A DNA stretch of 64,000 nucleotides. It comes from CAYNLK01 sp964398055. Lineage in GTDB: Bacteria; Chloroflexota; Anaerolineae; 4572-78; J111. This document shows, one piece after another, positions 33,900-42,294 of this stretch. The DNA is taken from assembly GCA_964398055.1 (NCBI GenBank), contig CAYNLK010000028.1:1-64000 (forward strand), in the 5' to 3' direction. Every line of letters starts with the position of its first letter. Position 1 is the first letter of the stretch. The notes under the pieces were generated by a model that saw only the letters and a list, made by a program, of their open reading frames with translations, did not search any database and was not told where the DNA came from. The position numbers and the translations under genes were made by a program.

Positions 33900-35717
33900 G
33901 TGAATGACAACCAACCTATAACCAGCCAGCGTTTTAGAAAACTGTCGGTTATTACCTCAGGCTGGATGCTGCTGTTAATTCTGGCCGGGGCGATTGTCCG
34001 GGTGACCGGCTCGGAGTTGGGTTGCCCGGATTGGCCGCTCTGCGCCGGTCAAACGCTGCCGGCCTGGATTAACCTGGGCCACCGGCTGATTGCCGGGGCG
34101 GCGCTGTTGTTGAGCATCGCACTGGCCGGGTTGGCCTGGCGCGACTACCGTTCACAGCAGTTGATCCTTTGGCCGGCGCTTCTGGCCGCGGGCCTGGCCG
34201 GAGGGCAAGCATTATTGGGCGCAGCCAGCGTGTGGTTCGACGCCCCAGCCCTGACCGTCATCAGTCACCTGCTGGTCGCCCTGGCCTATTTCAGCAGCAC
34301 GCTATTCCTGGCGACGGCGGCCCACCTGCCGGCCGCAACCATACGCCGGGCTGGCATTACCTCTCCCAGCCACCGGCGTGATTATCGCCACCTCTGGCTG
34401 GCCATCGCCGCGACGCTACTGCTGGTGCTGACCGGGGCCGTGGTCACCAACACCGGCAGCGGGCTGGCCTGCCCGGATTGGCCGTTGTGCCAGGGCGAAA
34501 TCTTTCCGGCCAGCGCCAGCCTGAGTATGGTCATCAATCTCGGCCACCGCTTCAGCGTGATCGCCGTGGGCATTATCATCGCCGGGGTGGTGTTGAAAAG
34601 TCGCCGCCAATACGCCGCTTACCGGCCGCTGGTGCAGTGGGCTAGCGCGTTGGGCTGGCTGTATCTGGCCCAAATTGCCCTCGGTGGGATCAATGTGCTG
34701 GCCCGGCTGCCGCTGCTCACCGACGCCCTGCACCTGTTGTTGGCCGCGGCCACCTGGGGTTGCCTCATCATCGTCACCAGCCTCTTTTACCTGACCGCCA
34801 ACACCAAATTACCGGTGACCCAAACAAGCGACGAAGAACAGCAGGCCGTTTTCGGACGGCAAAAAGCGACGGTCTACCTTAAGTTGACCAAACCCTGGAT
34901 TATGGTGCTGCTGCTGATTACCACCGCCGGGGCTATGTTCATTGCCGCCAGCGGGCTGCCCAGCCTGTCGTTAGTCCTCTACACGTTGTTGGGCGGGGCG
35001 CTGGCCGCCGGCGGGGCGAGTGTCTTGAACAGCTATGTCGATAGCGATATTGACCAGTTGATGTCGCGCACGGCGCGACGGCCAACTGTAACCGGCCTGG
35101 TCACCCCCGAAGAGACGCTCTTCTTTGGGCTGGCTCTCAGCACGATGTCGTTCTTGCTGTTGGCTATGTTCGTCAATACCCTGAGCGCGGCGCTGAGTAC
35201 GCTGGGCATCATCTACTATGTATTTTTCTATACCCTGTATCTCAAACGAGCGACCCTCCACAACATCATCATTGGCGGCGCAGCCGGAGCCATTCCGCCG
35301 CTGGTCGGTTGGACGGCGGTCACCGGCAGTTTAGATTTAGGGGCGCTCTATCTGTTTGCGATCATTTTCTTCTGGACTCCGCCCCACACCTGGGCGCTGG
35401 CCCTGCTGGTGAAAAAGGATTACGCCCGGGCCCAGGTGCCGATGCTGCCGGTCGTCGTTGGGGAAAAAGAGACCACCTACCAGATCTTTCTTTACTCGAT
35501 CCTGCTGGTGACCATCACCGTCCTGCCCTTTACCTTCAATATGTTGAGTTGGGTGTACGTCGTTGCGGCTCTGGCCCTGGGTCTACCTTTCATCTACCTG
35601 GCCTGGAAATTGTGGCGCAATTACAGCAAAAGCGTCAGTAAACGCCTGTACAAATTCTCCCAGGCCTACCTGGCCCTCCTCTTTGTGATCATGGCCCTGG
35701 ATAGAATCTTCTTTTAA
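33900..35717 (+). CDS. ctaA-ctaB: Fused heme A synthase (CtaA) and heme O synthase (CtaB)
   Basis: A 605-aa fusion. Residues 10-300 are CtaA: eight helices with two equivalent halves, each starting with GCPDWPLC-type loops (ELGCPDWPLCAG; GLACPDWPLCQG), and four His candidates for heme (GHRLIAG, SHLLVAL, GHRFSVI, ALHLLLA). Residues 315-605 are CtaB, a UbiA prenyltransferase: LTKPWIM, the farnesyl-PP motif NSYVDSDID followed by RTARRP, and YLKRATLHN. CtaB makes heme O from protoheme and CtaA oxidises it to heme A, so the fusion channels two consecutive steps. Such fusions are known from Chloroflexota. GTG 33900 is 9 bases after GGGAG; a TTG at 33891 is an alternative. Confidence 0.9.
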   Translation: MNDNQPITSQRFRKLSVITSGWMLLLILAGAIVRVTGSELGCPDWPLCAGQTLPAWINLGHRLIAGAALLLSIALAGLAWRDYRSQQLILWPALLAAGLAGGQALLGAASVWFDAPALTVISHLLVALAYFSSTLFLATAAHLPAATIRRAGITSPSHRRDYRHLWLAIAATLLLVLTGAVVTNTGSGLACPDWPLCQGEIFPASASLSMVINLGHRFSVIAVGIIIAGVVLKSRRQYAAYRPLVQWASALGWLYLAQIALGGINVLARLPLLTDALHLLLAAATWGCLIIVTSLFYLTANTKLPVTQTSDEEQQAVFGRQKATVYLKLTKPWIMVLLLITTAGAMFIAASGLPSLSLVLYTLLGGALAAGGASVLNSYVDSDIDQLMSRTARRPTVTGLVTPEETLFFGLALSTMSFLLLAMFVNTLSAALSTLGIIYYVFFYTLYLKRATLHNIIIGGAAGAIPPLVGWTAVTGSLDLGALYLFAIIFFWTPPHTWALALLVKKDYARAQVPMLPVVVGEKETTYQIFLYSILLVTITVLPFTFNMLSWVYVVAALALGLPFIYLAWKLWRNYSKSVSKRLYKFSQAYLALLFVIMALDRIFF

Positions 35718-35815
35718 GATTTCCTGTAATTATTTCAGTAGATAATTCAGACGCCACCTTTCTCGCTCCATTGTGCCGGGTAGGGCATACTCAGCTTACG
35801 AAACGGCTTTGCTGG

Positions 35816-36008
35816 CTGGTAGGCCAGGCCGGCCAGGTCGCCGGCGCTCAGGCCCATGGGCTTCAGGGTCGTACCCAACAAGGGTCGCGTGTCCACCCCA
35901 ACCAGCCGGCGCAAACCCGCCTGGCCGAAGCGCGGCCCCGGAAAGTGCTGCAACAAGCTGTTAGGCACATCCAGAATTATTTGGTACGAGGCTCAATTCA
36001 TTGACATT
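35816..36008 (-). pseudogene. Remnant of a RuBisCO-like protein gene
   Basis: On the minus strand, GTG 35968 onward reads SLLQHFPGPRFG, then RRLVGV, then RPLLGTTLKPMGLSAGDLAG, which matches the N-terminal core of RuBisCO/RuBisCO-like proteins (F-x-GP-x-x-G ... RPLLG-T-KP-x-GLS). Upstream another frame gives NELSLVPN, expected just before it, so a frameshift lies near 35982. After LAYQ (35816) similarity ends and a stop comes at 35747; about 280 further residues including the catalytic Lys are missing. It directly follows the FGGY kinase gene on the same strand, so it was once the last gene of the mtnA/mtnK operon. Confidence 0.7.
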
Positions 36009-36022
36009 GGCCTGGCCGTTGT

Positions 36023-37573
36023 TCACGAATTTTGGCTGACATGCCGCACTGCTTGGTGGATCAGCGGTTGCAGCGGGGGATAGGTGTTGATGTACTGATC
36101 GATGTAGAAGCGATAAGCTTCGTGAGCGGCCGGGTTTGGCTCGATGCGGCTACGCACATGCACCATCTGTTTGGCCGCGCTCTGGATATCGGGGAACAGG
36201 CCGGCCGCGACCGCGCCCAGAATCGCCGAGCCTAAGGCTGCCCCATCCGCCACCTCAGGCAGGGTGATGGGTACGTTACTCACATCGGCGTGAATCTGCA
36301 TCCAGAAGGCGCTTTTGGTCGGGCCGCCGGCGGCCACCATCTCTTGCACCACGTAGCCATGGTCGCGAAAAGTGCGCAGGATATGTTCGGTGCCGTAGGC
36401 AATGCCCTCGATGATGGCCCGGAAGAGGTGGCCGGTGGTGTGCTTGAGCGACAGCCCGCGAATGACGCCGCGCGCCTCCGGGTCCACATAGGGGGTGCGA
36501 TTGCCTTGCCAGTAGTCGAGGACAATCAACCCCTCAGACCCCGGCGGGACCTGCTCGGCCAGTTCGGTCAGGACGGTATAAATATCCACCCCGCGCTGAG
36601 CGGCGATGGCGGCTTCATTACCGCAGTAATTATCTTTGAACCATTTCACCACCGAGCCGGTGGAAACCTGGCCGCCTTCCACGGTGTACTGGCCGGGCAA
36701 AACGGCGTCGGTGTAGGCGCCAAAGATGCCTTTGGCGTGAAAGGGTTGGGCGCTCTGGCCCAGGTGCAGGTGGGATGAGCCGGTGATGAAGGCCATTTTA
36801 CCGGGCTGGACAACATCAAGGCCAATCATGGCCACAAAGGCATCGGCGCCCCCTTGGGCCACCGGGATGCCCGGCGGCAGGCCCAACTCGTCCGCCACCG
36901 CGGGCAGCAACGGGCCAACAACTTGGCCCAGATCCAACACCCGCGGCGGAAACTTCGCCAGGATGTCGCCCAGGCCAATTTGCTCATAAAAACTGGCGGG
37001 CCAGCCGCCCTCGGCCCGGTCGTAATACCAGCGGATGGCCGTGTTGTTGATGCTGGCGGTCCAGGCACCGGTCAGCCGCAGGTTCAACCAGTCGATAAAT
37101 TCGCCAATATAACGGGCCTGGCGGTAGATATCGGCTTCGTTTTCTTTGAGCCACAATGCCTTGCAGGGCATCCATTCGGCGGAGACATTGCCATAACCGT
37201 TGTATTTGAGGGCGGGATGGCCGCTGGCGGCAATGCGCCGGGCCTGGTCGGCGGCGCGCACATCCATCCAGATGATGGCCGGGCGCAAAGGTTGGAAGTT
37301 GTTGCCCAGCGCCAACACGGTGCAACTGGTGCAGTCCGCGCCCAGGCCCACAATGGCTTCTTTGGGGATGCCGCTGTCGGCCAGGGCCTGGCGGGTGGCC
37401 TGAACCAGGGCCGACCACCATTCATCGGGGCGCTGCTCAGCCCAGCCGGGCCGGGGATGGTAGAGGGGATAAGTTTGGGAGGCAAAGACAACTGGCTTGC
37501 CGGCGGTATCGAAGATGCCCACCCGGACACTTTCGGTGCCGAAGTCGATGCCCAGGATGTAGGGTCCGGTCAT
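36023..37573 (-). CDS. FGGY-family carbohydrate kinase
   Basis: A 516-aa kinase with the N-terminal phosphate-1 motif GIDFGTESVRVGIFD, then GWAEQRPDEWW, the FGGY_N end WMPCKALWLKENEAD and the C-terminal half with GGQVSTGSVVKWFKDN, GTEHILRTFRDHG and the adenosine motif AAGGPTKSAFWMQIHADV. FGTESVR is typical of the L-ribulokinase/pentulose branch. It phosphorylates a ketose or sugar alcohol; the exact sugar is open. It is the last intact gene of the 12-kb operon with the ABC importer, DhaKL, MtnK and MtnA, 16 bases after the dehydrogenase gene. The start is the internal Met after GGAGAC-like bases. Confidence 0.87.
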   Translation of the reverse strand: MTGPYILGIDFGTESVRVGIFDTAGKPVVFASQTYPLYHPRPGWAEQRPDEWWSALVQATRQALADSGIPKEAIVGLGADCTSCTVLALGNNFQPLRPAIIWMDVRAADQARRIAASGHPALKYNGYGNVSAEWMPCKALWLKENEADIYRQARYIGEFIDWLNLRLTGAWTASINNTAIRWYYDRAEGGWPASFYEQIGLGDILAKFPPRVLDLGQVVGPLLPAVADELGLPPGIPVAQGGADAFVAMIGLDVVQPGKMAFITGSSHLHLGQSAQPFHAKGIFGAYTDAVLPGQYTVEGGQVSTGSVVKWFKDNYCGNEAAIAAQRGVDIYTVLTELAEQVPPGSEGLIVLDYWQGNRTPYVDPEARGVIRGLSLKHTTGHLFRAIIEGIAYGTEHILRTFRDHGYVVQEMVAAGGPTKSAFWMQIHADVSNVPITLPEVADGAALGSAILGAVAAGLFPDIQSAAKQMVHVRSRIEPNPAAHEAYRFYIDQYINTYPPLQPLIHQAVRHVSQNS

Positions 37574-37589
37574 AGTGGTCTCCCAGTAG

Positions 37590-38480
37590 TTATTGCTTTT
37601 TGACCTGTACGCCGGCCAGTTCCTCCAACTGCTTGATAAAGGCCGACGCATTTTCCCCGCCCCAGCCCTTATTCACCGCAGCCTTGATCACCTCGCGAGT
37701 TGCCGCGGAGGCGGGCAGCGGCACATTCAAATCTTGGGCAAAGCGGGCGATGAGATTGGCATCCTTAAGCATCAATTTGAGGGAGAAATGGGTGGTAAAA
37801 TCACGGTTGATCAACATCTGGCCCACGCCATCGAAAATGGGCGACTTAAAATCGGTCACGTGCAACACGCCCAACACATCTTCAGGGTTCAAACCGGCTT
37901 TTGTGGCCAGGGTCATCGCCTCGCCCAGCGCCTCCAACTGGCTGGCCACGATTAGATTGCCCACCAATTTCATTGAAGAACCCATAGCGGTGCCGCCCAT
38001 ATAGTGGGTAGTCTCACTCAGGACTTCCAGAATCGGTTTCACCTGCTCAAACAGGTCGCGGTCGCCGCCGACCACAATCCACAGCCCACCGTTGGCTGCT
38101 TCGTTCTTGCTGCCAAAAACCGGGGACTCCAGGAACCTGACCCCTTTTTCGGCGTAGGCGGCGGCCTCTTTACGGGTTGTGTCTGGATGTACCGTAGTCA
38201 AATCAATCACAATTTGACCGGCCCTGACGCCCGCCAGCACGCCCCCCTCGCCAAAAACCAGAGCCTCAACGGCGGCGTCATCACTGACACAATACATGAC
38301 CACATCGGCCCCGGCAACCGCCTCGGCGGGCGACTTGGCCGGTGTGGCCCCCTGCGCAACCAGCGGCTCACAGCGGGCCGGGGTGCGATTCCAAACGGTC
38401 ACAGGATAGCCGGCCTTCAGTAAATTGGTCGCCATACCCTGTCCCATGATACCCAAACCAAGATACGAAATTTTTTCCAT
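37590..38480 (-). CDS. NAD(P)-dependent beta-hydroxyacid dehydrogenase (3-hydroxyisobutyrate dehydrogenase family)
   Basis: A 296-aa oxidoreductase with Rossmann motif GLGIMGQGMATNLLKAG, cofactor segment VWNRTPARCEPL, substrate loop LESPVFGSKNEAANGGLWIVVGG, and the catalytic Lys in GSSMKLVGNLI. The family includes tartronate semialdehyde reductase, GHB dehydrogenase and sugar-acid dehydrogenases; the N-R-T after the second strand suggests NADP. In this operon it may oxidise or reduce an acid or aldehyde formed from the imported sugar. It lies between the permease and FGGY kinase genes. Confidence 0.87.
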   Translation of the reverse strand: MEKISYLGLGIMGQGMATNLLKAGYPVTVWNRTPARCEPLVAQGATPAKSPAEAVAGADVVMYCVSDDAAVEALVFGEGGVLAGVRAGQIVIDLTTVHPDTTRKEAAAYAEKGVRFLESPVFGSKNEAANGGLWIVVGGDRDLFEQVKPILEVLSETTHYMGGTAMGSSMKLVGNLIVASQLEALGEAMTLATKAGLNPEDVLGVLHVTDFKSPIFDGVGQMLINRDFTTHFSLKLMLKDANLIARFAQDLNVPLPASAATREVIKAAVNKGWGGENASAFIKQLEELAGVQVKKQ

Positions 38481-38529
38481 TATTGAACTCCTGTTAAAGA
38501 AAAATGGACCGCCATTATGACGATCCCGT

Positions 38530-39576
38530 TTATTGACTTGAACCAGATTGTCGACTCCGTCGTTTTTCGGTGTAGTAATTAAGCACCATCACCGCCAAGA
38601 GCAAGCCACCCCAGGCAAACTGGCGAAAGAAAATTGCCGCGCTCGAGGGAAACCACTCCAACATCAACATATTCAGTCCGGTGGAAAGGAATTGAATACT
38701 GAGAACAGCCAACACCAATCCTGAGACTGTGCCAAAACCACCGGTATAACTGACGCCACCCAGGATGGCAATCAGCACCGTCAGCAAAATGAAGGAGGCG
38801 CCAAAGTCCGGCTTGGCTGAATTTGTCCGGGCCAGAAAGATGATGCCGGCAATCCCGGCAATCAAGCCGGCCAGCCAATAGGTCCGCAGCAAGACACTAT
38901 TACTATTGACCCCGGAGAAAAGCGCCGCCGTGGGATTTGTACCCAACATATAAATATTGAAGCCGAACACGGTTCGATTCAATATAATTACAAAAGCAAT
39001 CGCCACAAAAATGAAGATAATGATGGGAATCGGCACACCCAGGATCGAACCGTTGCCAATGAACGCCAATTGGGTGGTGGTGATAGCCGGCCCGCCTGTA
39101 ATTACAAAAGATAGCCCGGTGTAAATAGCGCCACTGCCCAGCGTGGCCAGAATCGGGGTGATGCCGATACGCGATACCAGAAAGCCGTTCAATAAACCGC
39201 AGATCGACCCCACCAGCAGCGCCCCCAACATCGACAGGGGCATAACAACGGCAAGCGGTATGCCAGGCGTAGCGCCGCCGTCGCCGGTTAGCCTGGTTAG
39301 AATCACAGCCGCTACAATCGCCGAAAGGTTGGCCGCCCCAACAATGGATAGATCAATGCCTCCCGTCAGCATGGTGATCATAATGGCAAAGGCCAGGATA
39401 CCAAACTCCGGCAACTGCACAGCCATTGACTGCATATTGCGCACCGTGAAGAATTTACCCGGTAACAACAAGCTAAAAGCGATGAAGATGACCAGGGCAA
39501 TGATGAACAAGCGCAGCGTGTAAAAATCAAGAGGAAGGCGGATGGCCTTTGATTTACGTGAAGCTGTTTGGTTCAT
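38530..39576 (-). CDS. Sugar ABC transporter permease (RbsC-like), second
   Basis: A 348-aa membrane protein with about nine helices and the BPD_transp_2 pattern: MITMLTGGIDLSIVGAANLSAI (about 60-81), GSICGLLNGFLVSRIGITPILATLGSGAIYTGL, and GANNSNSV-like loop GVNSNSVLLRTYWLAGLIAGIAGII. It pairs with the adjacent permease to form a heteromeric channel as in rhamnose and AI-2 importers. Nine bases separate it from the upstream permease gene. Confidence 0.9.
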   Translation of the reverse strand: MNQTASRKSKAIRLPLDFYTLRLFIIALVIFIAFSLLLPGKFFTVRNMQSMAVQLPEFGILAFAIMITMLTGGIDLSIVGAANLSAIVAAVILTRLTGDGGATPGIPLAVVMPLSMLGALLVGSICGLLNGFLVSRIGITPILATLGSGAIYTGLSFVITGGPAITTTQLAFIGNGSILGVPIPIIIFIFVAIAFVIILNRTVFGFNIYMLGTNPTAALFSGVNSNSVLLRTYWLAGLIAGIAGIIFLARTNSAKPDFGASFILLTVLIAILGGVSYTGGFGTVSGLVLAVLSIQFLSTGLNMLMLEWFPSSAAIFFRQFAWGGLLLAVMVLNYYTEKRRSRQSGSSQ

Positions 39577-39585
39577 GATGAACGG

Positions 39586-40584
39586 TTATACCTCAGCCAG
39601 AGTAGTGGTGCGCTTGCCGGCCCGGCGTTCCTGGATAGCCGGTATGCCGGTGCCAACCAGGATGATAATGCCAATGACCACCCGCTGCCAGACAGTCGGC
39701 ACCCCGATTAGAATCAAACTGTTGTAGGCAATCACCACCAGGATAACCCCCAAAAGAGTCCCAATCACCGTGCCGCGACCGCCGGTCAGATAGGCGCCGC
39801 CAAGCACAACCGCAGCGATAACATTCAGTTCGGTTCCAACGATATCCTGCGGATTGGCCTGCCGGGCCAGCGCCCCAAAAGTCATACCGGCAACGCCGGA
39901 TAACAAGCCGACAAAGCCATAAATGAAGTACTGAATGCGGGTCACGTTGAAGCCGGCCCGTTCGGCGGCTTCGGGCGCGCCGCCCAAAGCATAGATGCCG
40001 CGCCCCAACATTGTATACCTCAGCAACAACCACACCATAATCACAACGGCGATCATCAAAAATACAGCCGGATGCAGGTTGGCCATGCCGCGCTCTTGCG
40101 GAATCTGGATCACGGCGGCGCGGGCAAAATCAGTCAAAGCCGGGGGAACATCCCGAATGATCTGATTGCCAATGGCAAACAGTAAAAAGCCGTGAAACAT
40201 ACTTAACGTGCCCAGAGTCACAATCAACGTCGGCAGCCTGAACTGGGCAATGAAAAAGGCGTTAATCAACCCCAGGCCAAGCCCGATCAGCGCCGCCATA
40301 ACAAATGCCGTCCAGATTGAAGCATTTGGGGCATAATGGAGCATCAGCTTGACGGTGGCATAGAGCGCAAAAACGCCGATAGCCGTGAAGGAAACGTCAA
40401 TCCCCCCCGAAATAATCACAATGAGCACCCCCATGGCGAAGATGCCGGTGACAATACTACTGCGCAGCAGGGTGAAGACATTCCCCACGGTAAAAAAGGT
40501 GGGATTGTTCAAACCGATGACCAGACAAAGACCCACCAATGTCACCGCCACCAAAGTTTCGTTACGACGAAAAAGCTGTTTCAC
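39586..40584 (-). CDS. Sugar ABC transporter permease (RbsC-like), first
   Basis: A 332-aa permease with the same BPD_transp_2 pattern: VLIVIISGGIDVSFTAIGVFA, LINAFFIAQFRLPTLIVTLGTLSMFHG and GGAYLTGGRGTVIGTLLGV, a stretch conserved in RbsC/XylH/LsrC. The start is GTG 40584, four bases from the end of the ATPase gene. With the other permease and the two-domain ATPase it forms the membrane part of the importer. Confidence 0.9.
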   Translation of the reverse strand: MKQLFRRNETLVAVTLVGLCLVIGLNNPTFFTVGNVFTLLRSSIVTGIFAMGVLIVIISGGIDVSFTAIGVFALYATVKLMLHYAPNASIWTAFVMAALIGLGLGLINAFFIAQFRLPTLIVTLGTLSMFHGFLLFAIGNQIIRDVPPALTDFARAAVIQIPQERGMANLHPAVFLMIAVVIMVWLLLRYTMLGRGIYALGGAPEAAERAGFNVTRIQYFIYGFVGLLSGVAGMTFGALARQANPQDIVGTELNVIAAVVLGGAYLTGGRGTVIGTLLGVILVVIAYNSLILIGVPTVWQRVVIGIIILVGTGIPAIQERRAGKRTTTLAEV

Positions 40585-40588
40585 CTTG

Positions 40589-42085
40589 TCAATCCTCGAT
40601 TAGTTTAGAAGAGAGGGCATCCTCATTGGTTTCTTTCGTTTTAAATTCCTCGACAATGCGTCCGTGACGCATGAGCAAAATTCGATTGCAAGTTAGCAAT
40701 AGCTCGGGGATATCATCAGAAATAACCAGCAAACCCATCCCTTCACCGGCTAATTCCTTCATTAAGCTATGGAGTTCATCTTTGGAGGCCACATCCACGC
40801 CTACTGTGGGGCCATTCAAGACCATAATCTTAGGTTTACTGGCCAGCCACTTGGCCAGGACCACCCGTTGCTGATTGCCGCCGGACAACATTTTGACCGG
40901 TAAGGCTGGGTCCGCGGTCTTGATCCGAAGAGTATTAACCCAATGCTTTACCTGTCCATTGATTTTTGCGGGGTCGGTCAACCCCAAGGCGCCTCGTAAG
41001 CCATCGATGGTGCGCACCACCACATTCCGCGCCACCGATTGTTCCAGGAACAACCCTTCGGTCAATCGATCTTCGGGGAGATAGCCAATCCCGTGCGTGA
41101 TGGCATCTTGAATAGAACGAATGACAACGGGCTTTTGCTCTACATAGATTCGCCCGGACTCAATTGGCAGCATCCCATAAAGCGCCAGGGCCAGTTCGGT
41201 ACGCCCGGAGCCCAAGAGGCCAGTTACACCGACAATCTCCCCGGCTCGTAACTCAAAATTGATCTCTTTGAGCAACGTCCCAACGTTCAAATTCTCAACT
41301 TTAAGTAATGGCGACTGGCTCAAGTCAGGCTCAAATTCATAAAGTTTTTCGGTGATCGTATGGCCGGTCATTTCGTAAATCAGCCGCGCTCGGTCGTATT
41401 CACCGCGGTCACCCACGCTTACTATTTTGCCATTACGAATGACGATAATGGACTCAGAAATCTCTAAAACCTCATTCAACTTGTGGCTGACAAAGAGAAA
41501 GGCGATCCCCTGTCGTTCCTGCAACTTCCGAATCACCGTAAACAGCACCCGGATTTCACGTTCGGTTAGAGCGGTAGTGGGTTCGTCCATAATGATGAGC
41601 TGAGCTCGCTGGCGCAGGGCTTTGGCAATGGCGATGAGTTGCTTGTTAGCAACGGATACCTCGCCAACCGTAATATCGAGAGGAATATTTACTTCAATTT
41701 GAGCCAGCGCGTCGGCTGCAACACTGCGCACTTGCCGCCAGTTCACCAGGCGGCGACCACTGGCTACTTGTTCATTGAGGGCAATATTCTCGGCCACGGT
41801 GAGGTTAGGAAAGAGGGAAAAATCCTGATAGATAACCTGGATGCCCTCCCGAATGGCGTCAATGGGGTGTAAACGTTCGAATTCTTTCCCATTGATAACA
41901 ATCGAGCCGGTATCCCGTTCATACACCCCGGCGATAATTTTGATCAGGGTTGACTTACCACTTCCATTTTCCCCAACCAAACAATGAATTCGACCATGCT
42001 CAATCGTGAGATCCACATTCCGCAGGGCGTGGACACCGGCAAAAGATTTGGAAATCCCTGTAAGACGTAAAAATTCGTTAGCCAT
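40589..42085 (-). CDS. Sugar ABC transporter ATPase with two nucleotide-binding domains (RbsA/XylG-like)
   Basis: A 498-aa protein with two ABC cassettes. The first has Walker A GENGSGKSTLIK (38-49), Walker B LIIMDEPTTALT, and a degenerate signature VSVANKQ in place of LSGGQ, as usual in this family. The second has GLLGSGRTELAL for Walker A, a full signature LSGGNQQRV, and IMVLNGPTVGVDV where relatives have a Walker B ending in DEPT; the catalytic Asp-Glu pair is replaced by Asn-Gly. Whether the second site hydrolyses ATP is therefore doubtful. It is separated from the binding-protein gene by a terminator and a MITE. Confidence 0.9.
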   Translation of the reverse strand: MANEFLRLTGISKSFAGVHALRNVDLTIEHGRIHCLVGENGSGKSTLIKIIAGVYERDTGSIVINGKEFERLHPIDAIREGIQVIYQDFSLFPNLTVAENIALNEQVASGRRLVNWRQVRSVAADALAQIEVNIPLDITVGEVSVANKQLIAIAKALRQRAQLIIMDEPTTALTEREIRVLFTVIRKLQERQGIAFLFVSHKLNEVLEISESIIVIRNGKIVSVGDRGEYDRARLIYEMTGHTITEKLYEFEPDLSQSPLLKVENLNVGTLLKEINFELRAGEIVGVTGLLGSGRTELALALYGMLPIESGRIYVEQKPVVIRSIQDAITHGIGYLPEDRLTEGLFLEQSVARNVVVRTIDGLRGALGLTDPAKINGQVKHWVNTLRIKTADPALPVKMLSGGNQQRVVLAKWLASKPKIMVLNGPTVGVDVASKDELHSLMKELAGEGMGLLVISDDIPELLLTCNRILLMRHGRIVEEFKTKETNEDALSSKLIED

Positions 42086-42107
42086 AGAAATACTTTAGAG
42101 TGGAACT

Positions 42108-42236
42108 AAAATAAATGGGTGTGACCAATTTCAGTTGTAGGGGCGTTCGGCAAACGCCCAAATTGGGCCAACCAACCAGGGCGAATGCCATTCGCCCCTA
42201 CATTAAAACTCATTTTGGTCACACCCAAAATAAATG
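42108..42236. mobile_element. MITE: 110-bp element with 12-bp terminal inverted repeats and target-site duplication
   Basis: Perfect inverted ends GGGTGTGACCAA (42117-42128) and TTGGTCACACCC (42215-42226). Immediately outside both ends lies the same AAAATAAAT (42108-42116 and 42227-42235; the next G also matches), a target-site duplication of 9 to 10 bases. Inside is a second inverted repeat, GTAGGGGCG (42137-42145) and CGCCCCTAC (42193-42201). No coding capacity. The element sits within the operon between the ABC binding-protein and ATPase genes. Confidence 0.85.
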
Positions 42237-42248
42237 ACCAAAAAGAAG

Positions 42249-42279
42249 CTCTCCCCAGAAGGGGGCCTTCTGGGGAGAG
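42249..42279 (-). terminator. Intrinsic terminator after the ABC binding-protein gene
   Basis: A perfect 14-bp stem (42249-42262 and 42266-42279) with a three-base loop, followed on the minus strand by CTTCTTTTT. It lies 15 bases after the binding-protein stop codon, before the ATPase gene, and would keep the binding protein in excess over the membrane parts. Confidence 0.85.
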
Positions 42280-42294
42280 AGAAAGGCGCGTTAA

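Noticed and set aside
35747..35968. Independent 73-aa gene
   Set aside because: Its first 51 residues are RuBisCO-like with an upstream frameshift, so it is a remnant rather than a new gene.
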